From Pseudomonas sp. A-RE-19 (GTDB lineage: Bacteria > Pseudomonadota > Gammaproteobacteria > Pseudomonadales > Pseudomonadaceae): a stretch of 64,000 nt of DNA. The notes under the pieces were generated by a model. The model was not told where the DNA came from. It searched no databases and worked only from the letters and a program-made list of their open reading frames with translations. Positions 26,283 through 35,441 of this stretch are shown here, in pieces (positions within the stretch are counted from its first letter, which is position 1; every line of letters begins with the position of its first letter). The stretch spans positions 1 through 64,000 of the forward strand of contig NZ_JAHBDQ010000020.1 of assembly GCF_019956555.1 (NCBI RefSeq). The letters run 5' to 3'. Position numbers and translations under genes: made by a program.

Positions 26283-26747
26283 GCTGGGCTCCTGTGGGCA
26301 GCGGAATTTCGGGGGCTCGAACGTCGCTTCAGATTGCTGACCTCAGAGCGGTTTGGCAATGGCCAGGGTTTTTGGCTCCCGGAGGCGGAGCTGGCGAAGC
26401 CTGCGATCCTTCTATAGACAACACTAGATCAGTGCGAGGCAGATTGAGAGGATTTGTCCGCTGCTCGTAGGAGTGAGGCTTGCCCGCGAAGAACGATAAC
26501 GCGGTATTGCTGATGGACCGAGGCGACTGGTTCGCGGGCAAGTCGGATCGCCGCACCGCTCGCTCCTACAGGAGGACGCAGGCGCCAACGGCATCTGATC
26601 CGCATAACCGTTGCTCAGCTAAGTCTTTGCTTCTGCTGATTAATCCCGGACAATCGCGCCCCTGTTTCGGCCAGGGCGCTGCCTGTCGGGTTTTTCCGAC
26701 TCGTCCTGACCGGGTGGCAAGTGACCGGAAAGCGGAGATCCGACCGG
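26283..26747. other. Intergenic region with one REP pair
   Basis: Divergent gap between the dehydrogenase and the amino-acid transporter. It holds the REP pair at 26466-26573. The remainder must contain two promoters; I see no clear hexamers, operator or hairpin. Confidence 0.6.
26466..26573. repeat. REP pair (gtaggagcgaggcttgcccgcg family)
   Basis: Facing arms gtaggagtgaggcttgcccgcg and ttcgcgggcaag...cgctcctac enclose the conserved core aagaacgataacgcggtat. Other copies are at 28037-28130 and, degenerate, 62145-62241. One arm carries an insertion-like segment (tcggatcgccgcacc) that recurs in the 62 kb copy. Confidence 0.8.
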
Positions 26748-28028
26748 ATGAATGATCAGGCCAATAGCGTCGACGAACGCTATGTAGCGGCAACACCAGC
26801 AAGCCTCGAAAGCTGGAATCGCCATGACACCACCTGGATGCTGGGCCTGTTTGGCACGGCGATCGGGGCGGGTACCCTGTTTTTACCGATCAACGCAGGC
26901 CTGGGCGGCTTCTGGCCGTTGCTGGTCCTGGCGGTGTTGGCGTTCCCCATGACGTTTTACGCCCACCGTGGCCTGACCCGCTTTGTGCTGTCCGGTCGCG
27001 AAGGCGCAGACATCACTGAGGTGGTGGAAGAACACTTTGGCATCAAGGCCGGTGCGCTGATCACGTTGCTGTATTTCTTCGCGATCTTCCCGATCCTGCT
27101 GATCTACAGCGTGGCCCTGACCAACACCGTGGGCAGTTTCCTCGAACACCAACTGCACATCATGCCGCCGCCGCGCGCCGTGCTGTCGTTCGTGCTGATT
27201 CTCGGCCTGCTGGCGGTGGTGCGTTGCGGTGAGCAGGTGATCGTCAAGGCCATGAGCCTGATGGTGTATCCGTTCATCGTTGCGCTGCTGTTCCTGGCGG
27301 TGTTCCTGATTCCCCATTGGAATGGCGGCATCCTCAGCACCGCGTCCACGCTGCCTGAGCCCTCGGCGCTGCTGCACACCCTGTGGTTGGCGATTCCGGT
27401 AATGGTGTTCTCGTTCAACCATTCGCCGATCATTTCGGCGTTCTCGGTGGACCAGAAACGTCGCTATGGCGTGCATGCCCAAGAGCGCAGCTCGCAGATC
27501 CTGTCCCGTGCCCACGCCTTGATGGTGGTGATGGTGCTGTTCTTCGTCTTCAGCTGCGTGCTGACCCTGTCGCCCGCGCAACTGGCGGAAGCCAAGGCGC
27601 AGAACCTGTCGATCCTGTCGTACCTGGCCAACCACTTCAGCAATCCGACCATCGCCTTTGCGGCGCCGTTGATTGCCTTCGTGGCCATTTCCAAATCGTT
27701 CCTGGGCCACTACATCGGCGCCAGTGAAGGCTTGAAGGGCCTGATCGTCAAGAGCGGCAAACGCCCGACGCCGAAGACCCTGGACCGTATGACCGCGGCG
27801 TTCATGCTGGTGGTGTGCTGGATCGTCGCCACGCTGAACCCGAGCATTCTCGGCATGATCGAAACCCTCGGTGGCCCGGTCATCGCGGCGATTCTGTTCC
27901 TGATGCCGATGTACGCGATCCGCAAAGTGCCGGCCATGGCGCGTTACCGTGGTCAGGCGTCCAATGTCTTCGTGACGGCGGTGGGCCTGGTGGCGATTTC
28001 CGCGTTGGTCTACTCCCTGACGGCTTGA
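26748..28028 (+). CDS. Serine/threonine-type amino-acid transporter (SdaC/HAAAP family), 426 aa
   Basis: Inner-membrane proton or sodium symporter with about 11 hydrophobic segments. The N-terminal signature MLGLFGTAIGAGTLFLPINA is that of the hydroxy/aromatic amino acid permease family (SdaC, TdcC). HSPIISAF in the middle is also shared. The ATG at 26748 has GGAG nine bases upstream. Serine is the likeliest substrate by similarity to SdaC. No serine dehydratase gene is adjacent. Confidence 0.88.
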   Translation: MNDQANSVDERYVAATPASLESWNRHDTTWMLGLFGTAIGAGTLFLPINAGLGGFWPLLVLAVLAFPMTFYAHRGLTRFVLSGREGADITEVVEEHFGIKAGALITLLYFFAIFPILLIYSVALTNTVGSFLEHQLHIMPPPRAVLSFVLILGLLAVVRCGEQVIVKAMSLMVYPFIVALLFLAVFLIPHWNGGILSTASTLPEPSALLHTLWLAIPVMVFSFNHSPIISAFSVDQKRRYGVHAQERSSQILSRAHALMVVMVLFFVFSCVLTLSPAQLAEAKAQNLSILSYLANHFSNPTIAFAAPLIAFVAISKSFLGHYIGASEGLKGLIVKSGKRPTPKTLDRMTAAFMLVVCWIVATLNPSILGMIETLGGPVIAAILFLMPMYAIRKVPAMARYRGQASNVFVTAVGLVAISALVYSLTA

Positions 28029-28036
28029 TGCATGCC

Positions 28037-28130
28037 CTGTAGGAGCGAGGCTTGCCCGCGAAGAACGATAACGCGGTATGCCTGATGGACCGAGACGACT
28101 GGTTCGCGGGCAAGCCTCGCTCCTACAGGA
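28037..28130. repeat. REP pair (gtaggagcgaggcttgcccgcg family)
   Basis: Near-perfect facing arms tgtaggagcgaggcttgccc and gggcaagcctcgctcctaca around the aagaacgataacgcggtat core. It lies just past the transporter stop and may serve as its transcript end. Confidence 0.88.
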
Positions 28131-28233
28131 ATCAGTGCAACCTGATCCAGAGCACACCATTCCAGGGGATTAACGACTAAGCTGCGGGTTGCATTAGCGC
28201 ATCATCGTGGAGCGCTTTCTCTGGAGACGCTTT

Positions 28234-29910
28234 ATGGCAGGTGCCACTGGCGCAGCGGCGCAACCCCGTGCCGATACACCCAATCGCTGGCTGGACGTTT
28301 TGGCCGGCCTGTCGATTGCCGGTTTGTTGTTACCCGAGGCGGTCGCCTATTCCAGCATTGCCGCGTTACCACCCCAGGCCGGGGTCATTGCGTTGTTTGC
28401 CGGTCTGCTGTGCTACGGGCTGTTAGGCACCAGCCGTTTTGCCATCGTTTCCGCGACTTCTTCCTCCGCCGCCGTTCTGGCTGCTTCCACTGCCACGCTG
28501 GCCAACGGTGATTCCGCCCTGCGTATGACCCTGGCGATCGGTCTGGTACTGGTAACCGGTGGGTTCTTCTTGCTGGCCGGGCTGCTCAGGCTCGGCAGCG
28601 TGACCTCGTTCATTGCCAAACCGGTATTGCGCGGCTTTGCCTTGGGCCTGGCGATGACCATCATCCTCAAGCAGGTGGCGAGCGCCGTCGATGTGCATTT
28701 GAACAGCGGCAGTCTGATCCACCTCGTGCCCCAGTTGCTGGAGCAGTTGCCACAATGGAATCGCGTCGGCGCGCTGGTGGCGGTTGTGTCATTGGTGGTG
28801 CTGTGGCTGTGCGCGCGGGTCCGGCGTTTGCCCGGAGGTTTGCTGGTGGTGGCGCTCGGCATTGCGACCGGCCAGTGGCTGAACTTGCCGGCCTACGGGG
28901 TGAATCTGATCGGTGTGATCGACCTGAGCCTTGAAGTGCCCGGGCTGCCAGTGTTGCCGTTTACCGACTGGCTGCGTCTGGGGGAATTGGCGATTGCCAT
29001 GGTGATGATTCTGTATGCCGAGTCTTACGGATCGATCACCTCGTTTGCGCTCAAGCACGGTGACCGGGTTTCCTCGAACCGCGATCTGCTGGCCCTCGGT
29101 GCGGCCAATCTGTTGTCCGGGCTATTCCATGGCATGCCAGCGGGTGCCGGTTACTCCGCGACGGCGGCCAATGAGGCAGCGGGCGCCAGTTCGCGCATGG
29201 CCGGCGCGGTGGCGGCGGGGGTGGTCTTGCTCATCGTATTGACGGTACTGCCCTACATCGCCCTGACCCCCGAGCCGGTGCTGGCCGCCATCGTCATTCA
29301 TGCCTTGGCGCGCGGTTTGAGCCTGCAGCCATTGGGGCGCTATTTCATCTGGCGCCGCGACCGTTTGCTGGTGATCTGCGCGGTGGCGGCGGTGCTGGTG
29401 CTGGGGGTGCTGGACGGCTTGCTGGTGGCGGTGGTGATCAGCGTGATGCTGATGCTGAAACAAATGTCTTCGGCGGATATTCAAGTGTTGGGGAAAATGG
29501 GCAGCGGTCACGATTACGTCGATCTGCAACGTCATCCTCACGCCGTGGAAACCCCCGGCATATTGATCGTCAGGCCCAGCGAGCCACTGTTTTTCGCTAA
29601 CGTGGAACGCATTCTGGGTGGTGCGCTGCACCTGGCCCGGCACTCAGAGTCACCGGTGCATACGATTATTCTCAGTCTCGAAGAGTCGCCCGACCTGGAC
29701 GGCACCAGCATCGAAGCGCTGGAAGCGTTCTTTTTGCAGGTGCGGGCGCTGAACATGTTGTTGATCCTGGCGCGGCTCAAGGACCAGGCTCAAGCGGTAC
29801 TCTCGATATTGCCCGCACGGGAGCGCGAACAGGTCATTCTCAGCGACCTGAGTGTCGACGTTGCCGTACAACAAGCGCTCACGTTGGCCGGACGGGTGTC
29901 GCAGGCATAA
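28234..29910 (+). CDS. SulP family anion transporter with STAS domain, 558 aa
   Basis: SLC26/SulP-type inner-membrane transporter for sulfate, bicarbonate or a dicarboxylate. The N-terminal signature LSIAGLLLPEAVAYSSIAAL is diagnostic. About 10-12 hydrophobic segments follow to residue 430, with SYGSITSFALKHGDR and the GMPAGAGYSATAANEAAGA loop. The C-terminal STAS domain shows LSLEESPDLDGTSIEALEAF. The ATG at 28234 is preferred over an in-frame GTG at 28207 because GGAG lies seven bases before it. The substrate cannot be decided. A bidirectional terminator follows. Confidence 0.9.
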   Translation: MAGATGAAAQPRADTPNRWLDVLAGLSIAGLLLPEAVAYSSIAALPPQAGVIALFAGLLCYGLLGTSRFAIVSATSSSAAVLAASTATLANGDSALRMTLAIGLVLVTGGFFLLAGLLRLGSVTSFIAKPVLRGFALGLAMTIILKQVASAVDVHLNSGSLIHLVPQLLEQLPQWNRVGALVAVVSLVVLWLCARVRRLPGGLLVVALGIATGQWLNLPAYGVNLIGVIDLSLEVPGLPVLPFTDWLRLGELAIAMVMILYAESYGSITSFALKHGDRVSSNRDLLALGAANLLSGLFHGMPAGAGYSATAANEAAGASSRMAGAVAAGVVLLIVLTVLPYIALTPEPVLAAIVIHALARGLSLQPLGRYFIWRRDRLLVICAVAAVLVLGVLDGLLVAVVISVMLMLKQMSSADIQVLGKMGSGHDYVDLQRHPHAVETPGILIVRPSEPLFFANVERILGGALHLARHSESPVHTIILSLEESPDLDGTSIEALEAFFLQVRALNMLLILARLKDQAQAVLSILPAREREQVILSDLSVDVAVQQALTLAGRVSQA

Positions 29911-29947
29911 AAAAACGCCGCTCATCTCACGATGGGCGGCGTTCTTT
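29909..29947. terminator. Bidirectional terminator between the SulP gene and acnB
   Basis: Stem aacgccgc with its complement gcggcgtt around a short loop. On the plus strand it is followed by ttctttatt; on the minus strand by seven T. It therefore ends both convergent genes. Confidence 0.9.
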
Positions 29948-29961
29948 ATTGCTGTGTAACG

Positions 29962-32562
29962 TTAGGCTTGAACGACCGGGATGTTGGCGTTCGCAGCAGC
30001 TTCACGGAACTCGGCGATCTGGTCGAAGGACAGGTAGCGGTAAACATCGGCCGCCATGCTGTCGATCTTGCCAGCGTATTCCATGTACTCCTCGACGGTC
30101 GGCAGGCGACCCAGGATGGACGCAACGGACGCCAGCTCGGCCGAAGCCAGGTAGACGTTCGCGCCGTCACCCAGACGGTTCGGGAAGTTACGGGTCGACG
30201 TCGACACCACGGTGCTGTTCGGCTCAACGCGTGCCTGGTTACCCATGCACAGCGAGCAGCCTGGCATTTCCATGCGTGCGCCGGCCTTGCCGTAGATGCC
30301 GTAGTAGCCTTCTTCGGTCAGCTGGTGAGCGTCCATTTTGGTCGGCGGCGACAGCCACAGACGGGTTGGCAGCTGACCCTTGACCTGTTCCAGCAACTTG
30401 CCGGCAGCGCGGAAGTGACCGATGTTGGTCATGCACGAACCGATGAACACTTCGTCGATCTTCTCGCCAGCAACGCTGGACAGCAGACGGGCGTCGTCCG
30501 GATCGTTTGGCGCGCAGAGCACAGGCTCTTTGATGTCGGCCAGGTCGATTTCGATGACTTCGGCGTATTCGGCGTCAGCGTCGGCAACCATCAACTCAGG
30601 GTTGGCGATCCAGGCTTCCATCGCTTGAGCACGACGTTCCAGGGTACGCACATCACCGTAGCCTTCACCGATCATCCAGCGCAGCAGGGTGATGTTCGAT
30701 TGCAGGTATTCGGTGATCGACTCTTTCGACAGCTTGATGGTGCAACCGGCAGCCGAACGTTCGGCCGAGGCGTCGGACAGCTCGAAAGCCTGTTCGATGC
30801 TCAGGTTGTCCAGGCCTTCGATTTCCAGGATGCGGCCGGAGAAGGCGTTCTTCTTGCCTTTCTTCTCGACGGTCAGCAGGCCAGCCTGAATCGCGAAGTA
30901 AGGGATGGCGTGAACCAGGTCACGCAGGGTGACGCCCGGTTGCATCTCGCCTTTGAAGCGCACCAGGATCGATTCCGGCATGTCCAGCGGCATCACGCCA
31001 GTGGCAGCGGCGAATGCGACCAGACCGGAACCGGCCGGGAACGAAATGCCCATCGGGAAACGGGTGTGCGAGTCACCACCGGTGCCGACGGTGTCCGGCA
31101 GCAGCATGCGGTTCAGCCAGCTGTGGATGATGCCGTCGCCCGGACGCAGGGAAACGCCGCCGCGGGTCATGATGAAGTCAGGCAGGGTGTGGTGGGTGGT
31201 CACGTCGATCGGCTTTGGATACGCCGCGGTGTGGCAGAACGACTGCATCACCAGATCAGCGGAGAAGCCCAGGCACGCCAGGTCTTTCAGTTCGTCACGG
31301 GTCATTGGACCGGTGGTGTCCTGAGAACCCACGGTGGTCATTTTCGGTTCGCAGTAAGTACCAGGACGAACGCCTGCGACGCCGCACGCCTTGCCGACCA
31401 TTTTCTGCGCCAGGGTGAAGCCCTTGGTGCTTTCGATCGGGGCATCCGGTTTCTTGAACAGGTCGAACGCTGGCAGACCCAGTTCGGCGCGAGCCTTGTC
31501 GGTCAGACCACGGCCGATGATCAGCGGGATACGACCGCCGGCACGGACTTCGTCCAACAGCACAGGGGTCTTCATTTCGAAGGTGGTGATGACTTCGTCG
31601 GTACCGTGCTTGCAGACTTTGCCAGCGTGCGGGTACAGGTCGATCACGTCGCCCATGTTGATGTTGGTCACATCAAATTCGATTGGCAGTGCGCCGGCAT
31701 CTTCCATGGTGTTGTAGAAGATCGGAGCGATCTTGCTGCCGAAGCAGAAGCCGCCAGCGCGCTTGTTCGGCACGAAAGGAACGTCGTCGCCGAAGAACCA
31801 CAGCACCGAGTTGGTGGCCGATTTACGCGACGAACCGGTACCGACCACGTCACCGACGTAGGCGATCGGGAAGCCGCTGTTGCGCATTTCTTCGATCTGC
31901 TTCATCGGGCCGATGGAGCCTTGTACGTCCGGCACGATGCCGTCGCGGGCCATTTTCAGCATGGCCAGGGCGTGCAGCGGGATGTCCGGGCGGGACCAGG
32001 CATCAGGAGCAGGGGACAGGTCGTCGGTGTTGGTTTCGCCAGTCACCTTGAACACACGCAGGCTGATCTTGTCGGCCAGCACAGGGCGGTTCTTGAACCA
32101 CTCGCCGTCGGCCCAGGATTGCAGAACGCCTTTGGCGTGAACGTTGCCGTTCTTGGCGCGTTCAGCGACGTCGTGGAAAGCGTCGAACATCAGCAGGGTG
32201 TGCTTGAGTTCTTCTGCGGCTACTGGCGCCAGTTCGGCGTCGTCCAGCAGATTGACCAGCGTCACGATGTTGTAGCCGCCCTGCATGGTGCCGAGCAGTT
32301 CAACAGCGCGCTTCTTGTCGATCAGAGGGGATTTGGCTTCGCCTTTGGCGAGGGCAGAGAGGAAACCGGCCTTTACATAGGCCGCTTCGTCCACTCCAGG
32401 TGGAACGCGATTGGTGATCAGGTCAACGAGGAAAGCTTCTTCGCCAGCCGGGGGATTTTTCAGCAGCTCGACCAGGCCTGCAGTTTGTTCGGCGTTAAGC
32501 GGCTGGGGAACGATACCCAGTGCTGCACGCTCTTCGATATGTTTGCGGTAGGCTTCAAGCAC
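29962..32562 (-). CDS. acnB: Aconitate hydratase B (2-methylisocitrate dehydratase), 866 aa
   Basis: Bifunctional TCA-cycle aconitase B of the cytoplasm. The protein aligns by eye along its length with E. coli AcnB: the HEAT-like N-terminus ([20 protein letters not shown]), the swivel segment and the catalytic domains with [11 protein letters not shown]. The Fe-S ligands lie in [10 protein letters not shown] and [13 protein letters not shown] start at 32562 ([13 protein letters not shown] follows) matches the E. coli start, with GAGGG eight bases upstream; an in-frame ATG at 32610 would add 16 residues not seen in the family. Upstream are two unusual long palindromes. Confidence 0.97.
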   Translation of the reverse strand: MLEAYRKHIEERAALGIVPQPLNAEQTAGLVELLKNPPAGEEAFLVDLITNRVPPGVDEAAYVKAGFLSALAKGEAKSPLIDKKRAVELLGTMQGGYNIVTLVNLLDDAELAPVAAEELKHTLLMFDAFHDVAERAKNGNVHAKGVLQSWADGEWFKNRPVLADKISLRVFKVTGETNTDDLSPAPDAWSRPDIPLHALAMLKMARDGIVPDVQGSIGPMKQIEEMRNSGFPIAYVGDVVGTGSSRKSATNSVLWFFGDDVPFVPNKRAGGFCFGSKIAPIFYNTMEDAGALPIEFDVTNINMGDVIDLYPHAGKVCKHGTDEVITTFEMKTPVLLDEVRAGGRIPLIIGRGLTDKARAELGLPAFDLFKKPDAPIESTKGFTLAQKMVGKACGVAGVRPGTYCEPKMTTVGSQDTTGPMTRDELKDLACLGFSADLVMQSFCHTAAYPKPIDVTTHHTLPDFIMTRGGVSLRPGDGIIHSWLNRMLLPDTVGTGGDSHTRFPMGISFPAGSGLVAFAAATGVMPLDMPESILVRFKGEMQPGVTLRDLVHAIPYFAIQAGLLTVEKKGKKNAFSGRILEIEGLDNLSIEQAFELSDASAERSAAGCTIKLSKESITEYLQSNITLLRWMIGEGYGDVRTLERRAQAMEAWIANPELMVADADAEYAEVIEIDLADIKEPVLCAPNDPDDARLLSSVAGEKIDEVFIGSCMTNIGHFRAAGKLLEQVKGQLPTRLWLSPPTKMDAHQLTEEGYYGIYGKAGARMEMPGCSLCMGNQARVEPNSTVVSTSTRNFPNRLGDGANVYLASAELASVASILGRLPTVEEYMEYAGKIDSMAADVYRYLSFDQIAEFREAAANANIPVVQA

Positions 32563-32682
32563 AGTTATTACCCTCATCAGTGGTCCCAAATGGGTGTCCG
32601 GGACGCTCATCCCGAAATTGCCGTACTCATGCGCTGCGTGGCGTTGTGGGCCGCTTAGCCAGAATTACCGGCAATTCCTTAC

Positions 32683-32822
32683 AGAAGCTGCTTTCAAAGT
32701 TTTACGCCTGCAGAACGGGGAGCTGATGAGGGTTGGCGTTGGGCTTTTCACCGCTGAAAAACCCTTCGCCAACACCGCTCTGAAGGAACGACTGTGCTCG
32801 TGACGCTTTGAAAACAGCTTCT
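32683..32822. repeat. 140-bp imperfect palindrome upstream of acnB
   Basis: Outer arms agaagctgctttcaaag (32683-32699) and ctttgaaaacagcttct (32806-32822) match at 16 of 17 positions. Inner arms gttggcg (32732-32738) and cgccaac (32767-32773), with ggg-tttt / aaaa-ccc inside them, are concentric with the outer ones (same centre, 32752.5). The zone between is diverged. It could be a small non-autonomous element or a long leader hairpin of acnB. Confidence 0.75.
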
Positions 32823-32884
32823 AACGGACATTGGCGCCTTAAAAGGCTGGCTGATTCTACGGCAAAAAAAAATTAAAGGTAAGT

Positions 32885-33044
32885 GAGGGTCTATTGGACT
32901 TTGGTGGCGAGGCGCGTTGTGGGCCTACGTGTGCGAGGCAAGGCGCGGGATGCTGCTAATGGTTGTTCCCTTGGCAAATCCCGCAACGCAGCCTCGCGCA
33001 CGTAGGCGCGCAACGCGGCCGTCACTAAAGTCCAATAGACCCTC
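32885..33044. repeat. 160-bp palindrome, MITE-like
   Basis: Terminal arms gagggtctattggacttt (32885-32902) and its exact complement (33027-33044). Inner blocks gcgttg, gcctacgtg, gcgaggc and gcgggat repeat in inverted order on the other side, all concentric at about 32964. No transposase is encoded and no target duplication is obvious. The size and terminal inverted repeats suggest a miniature inverted-repeat element. Confidence 0.75.
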
Positions 33045-33127
33045 CGCCCTGAATTTTGAGGGGTGATGAATGTTAGACAAAGGGCTAACATGCCGACCTG
33101 TTCTGCTTTCCCGTGTTTTGCCTACCT

Positions 33128-33598
33128 ATGCCCAATCAGACCATCAAGACCCCCTGCGTCGGCCTCTGCTCCACTGTTTACGGTGACCTGGTGTGCCGTG
33201 GCTGCAAGCGTTTCCACCATGAAGTGATTCACTGGAACGGTTACAACGAGGAAGAAAAACGCGCGGTGTGGCTGCGTCTTGAGCAACTGTTGTCGCAGGT
33301 GATGGCCAGCAAGGTAGAGATTTTCGATCCCGCGTTGCTGCGTCTGCAGCTGGAACAGCGCAAGATCCGCTTTGTGCCGCATCAGTCGCAATATTGCTGG
33401 GCTTATCAGCTGATCGCCCGGGGCGCGCGGGTCATCAACAATCTGGAAGCCTACGGGATGGTGCTGCTGCCGGAGTTTCGCGACTGGAACCTGCCGGAAC
33501 TGCGTGATGCCATTGATCGGGAATTTTTCCTGCTTTCGGAGGCGCATTACCAGCGCTACATTGCGCCGGGGTTTCTCAAGGATGCCTTTGGCGGCTGA
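33128..33598 (+). CDS. DUF1289 domain-containing protein, 156 aa
   Basis: The N-terminus carries the four-Cys pattern of DUF1289: TPCVGLCST, then VCRGCKRFHHEVIHW, likely a small metal site. The rest is helical and acidic with no membrane segment. The function of the family is unknown. The ATG at 33128 gives the usual short lead into the Cys motif; no clear ribosome site lies upstream. It is transcribed alone and followed by a REP pair. Confidence 0.88.
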   Translation: MPNQTIKTPCVGLCSTVYGDLVCRGCKRFHHEVIHWNGYNEEEKRAVWLRLEQLLSQVMASKVEIFDPALLRLQLEQRKIRFVPHQSQYCWAYQLIARGARVINNLEAYGMVLLPEFRDWNLPELRDAIDREFFLLSEAHYQRYIAPGFLKDAFGG

Positions 33599-33604
33599 TT
33601 TTTA

Positions 33605-33690
33605 AAGTCAAAAGATCGCAGCCTTCGGCAGCTCCTACAGGGGAATGCGATCCATGTAGGAGCTGCCGAAGGCTGCGATCTTTTGATCTT
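33605..33690. repeat. REP pair, 'ctgcgatcttttgatc' family
   Basis: Facing arms aaaagatcgcagccttcggc-agctcctac and gtaggagctgccgaaggctgcgatcttttgatc. It sits between the convergent DUF1289 and universal stress genes, a position suited to ending both transcripts. Confidence 0.9.
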
Positions 33691-33692
33691 GC

Positions 33693-34556
33693 TTAATGCT
33701 GGGTCACGATCTCCTCCAGATGATCCATGATCGTATCCGGCTTGAGCACCAACACATCGCTTTCCAGCGCATCGAGCACCACTTCCGCGGTATTACCGAT
33801 CAACGCCCCCGACAACCCGGATCGTGCCACGGTGCCGATCACCGTCACGGCCGCGCCCAGTTTATGGGCCATGTGCGGAATCAATACATCCGCCGGACCT
33901 TCCGCGATATGCAGGTGTTCGTCATCAATGTCGAACTCGGCCTGAAAGGCTTTGCACTGCTCGCGATAGCGGGCCTCAATGGTTTCGCTGAGCTGAAACG
34001 TCGGGTCGGCCGCCGACAGCATCGGCGACGGATGGGCACTGATCACATGCAAATGAGCCTTGGCCAGGCTGGCGATGTCGTAGCCATGGTCGACGATGCT
34101 GGTATGCAAGGTGCGGTGTTCGCCGTCGACGTTACCGACATCAATGGCCGCCAGGATCACGCCGCCGGTCCAGGGTTTCGAGGTTTTCACCAGCAGCACC
34201 GGAGTGGGGCAGGAGCGCAGCAGTTTCCAGTCCGCCGGGGTCAGCAGGGCCTTTTTCAGCGGGCTGTCGGGGTAATGCTGCTTGACCACCAGCCCGCAGC
34301 CTTCGGCTTGCTGCACAATGACGATGGTTTGGTGCAGGCTTTCGTTCCAGGCCTGTTCAGTGGTGACGCTGTAGCCGTCAGCCACCAAGGAGGCCTTGAG
34401 CACGCCGAGCATGCCGGCGTGGTCATGCTTTCTATCGCAGACCAGCAGGTGCAGATGAGCCTGGGTCACGCCCGCGATCAGTTTGGCCCGTTTGAGCGCC
34501 AGGCTTTCCGAGTGTTCGGGTTCGATGACCACCAGAATGCTGCGAATGGCTTGCAT
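33693..34556 (-). CDS. Universal stress protein (tandem UspA domains, UspE-like), 287 aa
   Basis: Two UspA domains in tandem. The first begins IRSILVVIEPEHSESLALKRA; the second ends with the ATP-site-like GTVARSGLSGALIGNTAEVVL, close to the G-2x-G-9x-G(S/T) pattern. Such proteins support survival under oxygen limitation and stationary phase in pseudomonads. The ATG at 34556 has AGGAG nine bases upstream; an upstream in-frame start would run into the promoter. A perfect ANR/FNR box lies 70 bases upstream with a -10 element at the right distance, so anaerobic induction is likely. Confidence 0.9.
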   Translation of the reverse strand: MQAIRSILVVIEPEHSESLALKRAKLIAGVTQAHLHLLVCDRKHDHAGMLGVLKASLVADGYSVTTEQAWNESLHQTIVIVQQAEGCGLVVKQHYPDSPLKKALLTPADWKLLRSCPTPVLLVKTSKPWTGGVILAAIDVGNVDGEHRTLHTSIVDHGYDIASLAKAHLHVISAHPSPMLSAADPTFQLSETIEARYREQCKAFQAEFDIDDEHLHIAEGPADVLIPHMAHKLGAAVTVIGTVARSGLSGALIGNTAEVVLDALESDVLVLKPDTIMDHLEEIVTQH

Positions 34557-34595
34557 GATCGGGTTCTCCTGAAAGGTAAAAACACTGCGTTGGAC

Positions 34596-34639
34596 AACTA
34601 TAGTTGCTGGTCGGACATTCGTGACTTGATGCATATCAA
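34596..34639 (-). promoter_or_regulatory. ANR/FNR box and -10 element of the universal stress gene
   Basis: TTGAT-gcat-ATCAA (34626-34639) is a perfect FNR/ANR palindrome. On the minus strand a TATAGT -10 lies at 34601-34596. This puts the predicted start near 34590, about 41-43 bases from the box centre (34632.5), the class II activator spacing. The box also lies about 80 bases upstream of miaE on the other strand. Confidence 0.8.
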
Positions 34640-34715
34640 CGGTCGCGACTGGTGGTCTGTCGGCAGGCCGGTATAATCGGCGCCCTTCGTTTTGAACCTT
34701 TTATCCGTGAGCCCC

Positions 34716-35324
34716 ATGATCCTTCCCGAAATTCACGAGTTCCTCGGTTGCCCCACGCCCGATGGCTGGGTCCAGGCTGCGCTGGCCGATCAGGAAACCT
34801 TGCTGATCGACCACAAGAACTGCGAATTCAAGGCCGCCAGCACCGCGCTGAGCCTGATTGCCAAGTATCACTCCCACGTCGACCTGATTAACATGATGTC
34901 GCGCCTGGCCCGGGAAGAACTGGTGCACCACGAACAAGTCATGCGCCTGATGAAAAAGCGCAAGATCGAGCTGCGTCAGCTGTCTGCCGGGCGTTACGCC
35001 TCGGGGTTGCGCAAAGTGGTGCGCAGCCACGAGCCGGTGAAACTGGTGGACACGCTGGTGGTCGGTGCCTTCATCGAAGCCCGCAGCTGCGAGCGTTTCG
35101 AGGCGCTGGTGCCGCATCTGGATGAAGAACTGGGCAAGTTCTACTTCGGTCTGCTGAAAAGCGAGGCGCGGCATTTCCAGGGTTACCTGAAACTGGCCTA
35201 CCAGTACGGTGACGCCAAGGACATCGCGCAGGTGATCGACAAGGTCCGTGACGCCGAGCAGGCGTTGATCGAGTCGCCGGATGTGGAGTTTCGTTTCCAT
35301 AGCGGTGTTCCAGCTGCAGCATAA
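34716..35324 (+). CDS. miaE: tRNA-(ms2io6A)-hydroxylase MiaE, 202 aa
   Basis: Non-haem di-iron monooxygenase that hydroxylates the isopentenyl group of ms2i6A37 in tRNA. The ferritin-like helices carry the ligand motifs: DHKNCEFKAASTAL, REELVHHEQV, EARSCERF and SEARHFQGYL. The ATG at 34716 (MILPEIHEFLG) fits the family; a GTGAG lies before it. Length is normal. It is divergent from the universal stress gene. The oxygen-requiring reaction next to an ANR site is an interesting pairing, but control of miaE by that site is not shown. Confidence 0.93.
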   Translation: MILPEIHEFLGCPTPDGWVQAALADQETLLIDHKNCEFKAASTALSLIAKYHSHVDLINMMSRLAREELVHHEQVMRLMKKRKIELRQLSAGRYASGLRKVVRSHEPVKLVDTLVVGAFIEARSCERFEALVPHLDEELGKFYFGLLKSEARHFQGYLKLAYQYGDAKDIAQVIDKVRDAEQALIESPDVEFRFHSGVPAAA

Positions 35325-35329
35325 TTCCC

Positions 35330-35428
35330 CGTAGGAGCTGCCGCAGGCTGCGATCTTTTGATCTTGATCTTTGTTCGTTTCACCGCCGCCAGGATCAAAA
35401 GATCGCAGCCTGCGGCAGCTCCTGCAGG
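35330..35428. repeat. REP pair, 'ctgcgatcttttgatc' family (gcaggctgcg variant)
   Basis: Facing arms gtaggagctgccgcaggctgcgatcttttgatc and its near-complement ending in gcagctcctgc. It lies between miaE and the convergent GFA-family gene. Confidence 0.88.
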
Positions 35429-35441
35429 GTGTGAAAGGAGG

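Larger units (their letters stand above)
32563..33127. other. 565-base intergenic region with two long palindromes
   Basis: Divergent gap between acnB and the DUF1289 gene. It contains palindromes at 32683-32822 and 32885-33044, separated by an AT-rich stretch with nine consecutive A (about 32866-32874). No convincing ORF is present; a 66-codon frame inside the second palindrome is a by-product of its symmetry. Confidence 0.7.

Noticed and set aside
29932..32658. Open frame of over 900 codons on the plus strand opposite acnB
   Set aside because: It mirrors the codon structure of acnB in GC-rich DNA. The protein is His/Gln/Arg/Val-rich with no known fold, and acnB itself is certain.
32891..33091. 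66-codon frame inside the second acnB-upstream palindrome
   Set aside because: It is produced by the symmetric repeat and is Arg/Ala-rich, with no ribosome site.
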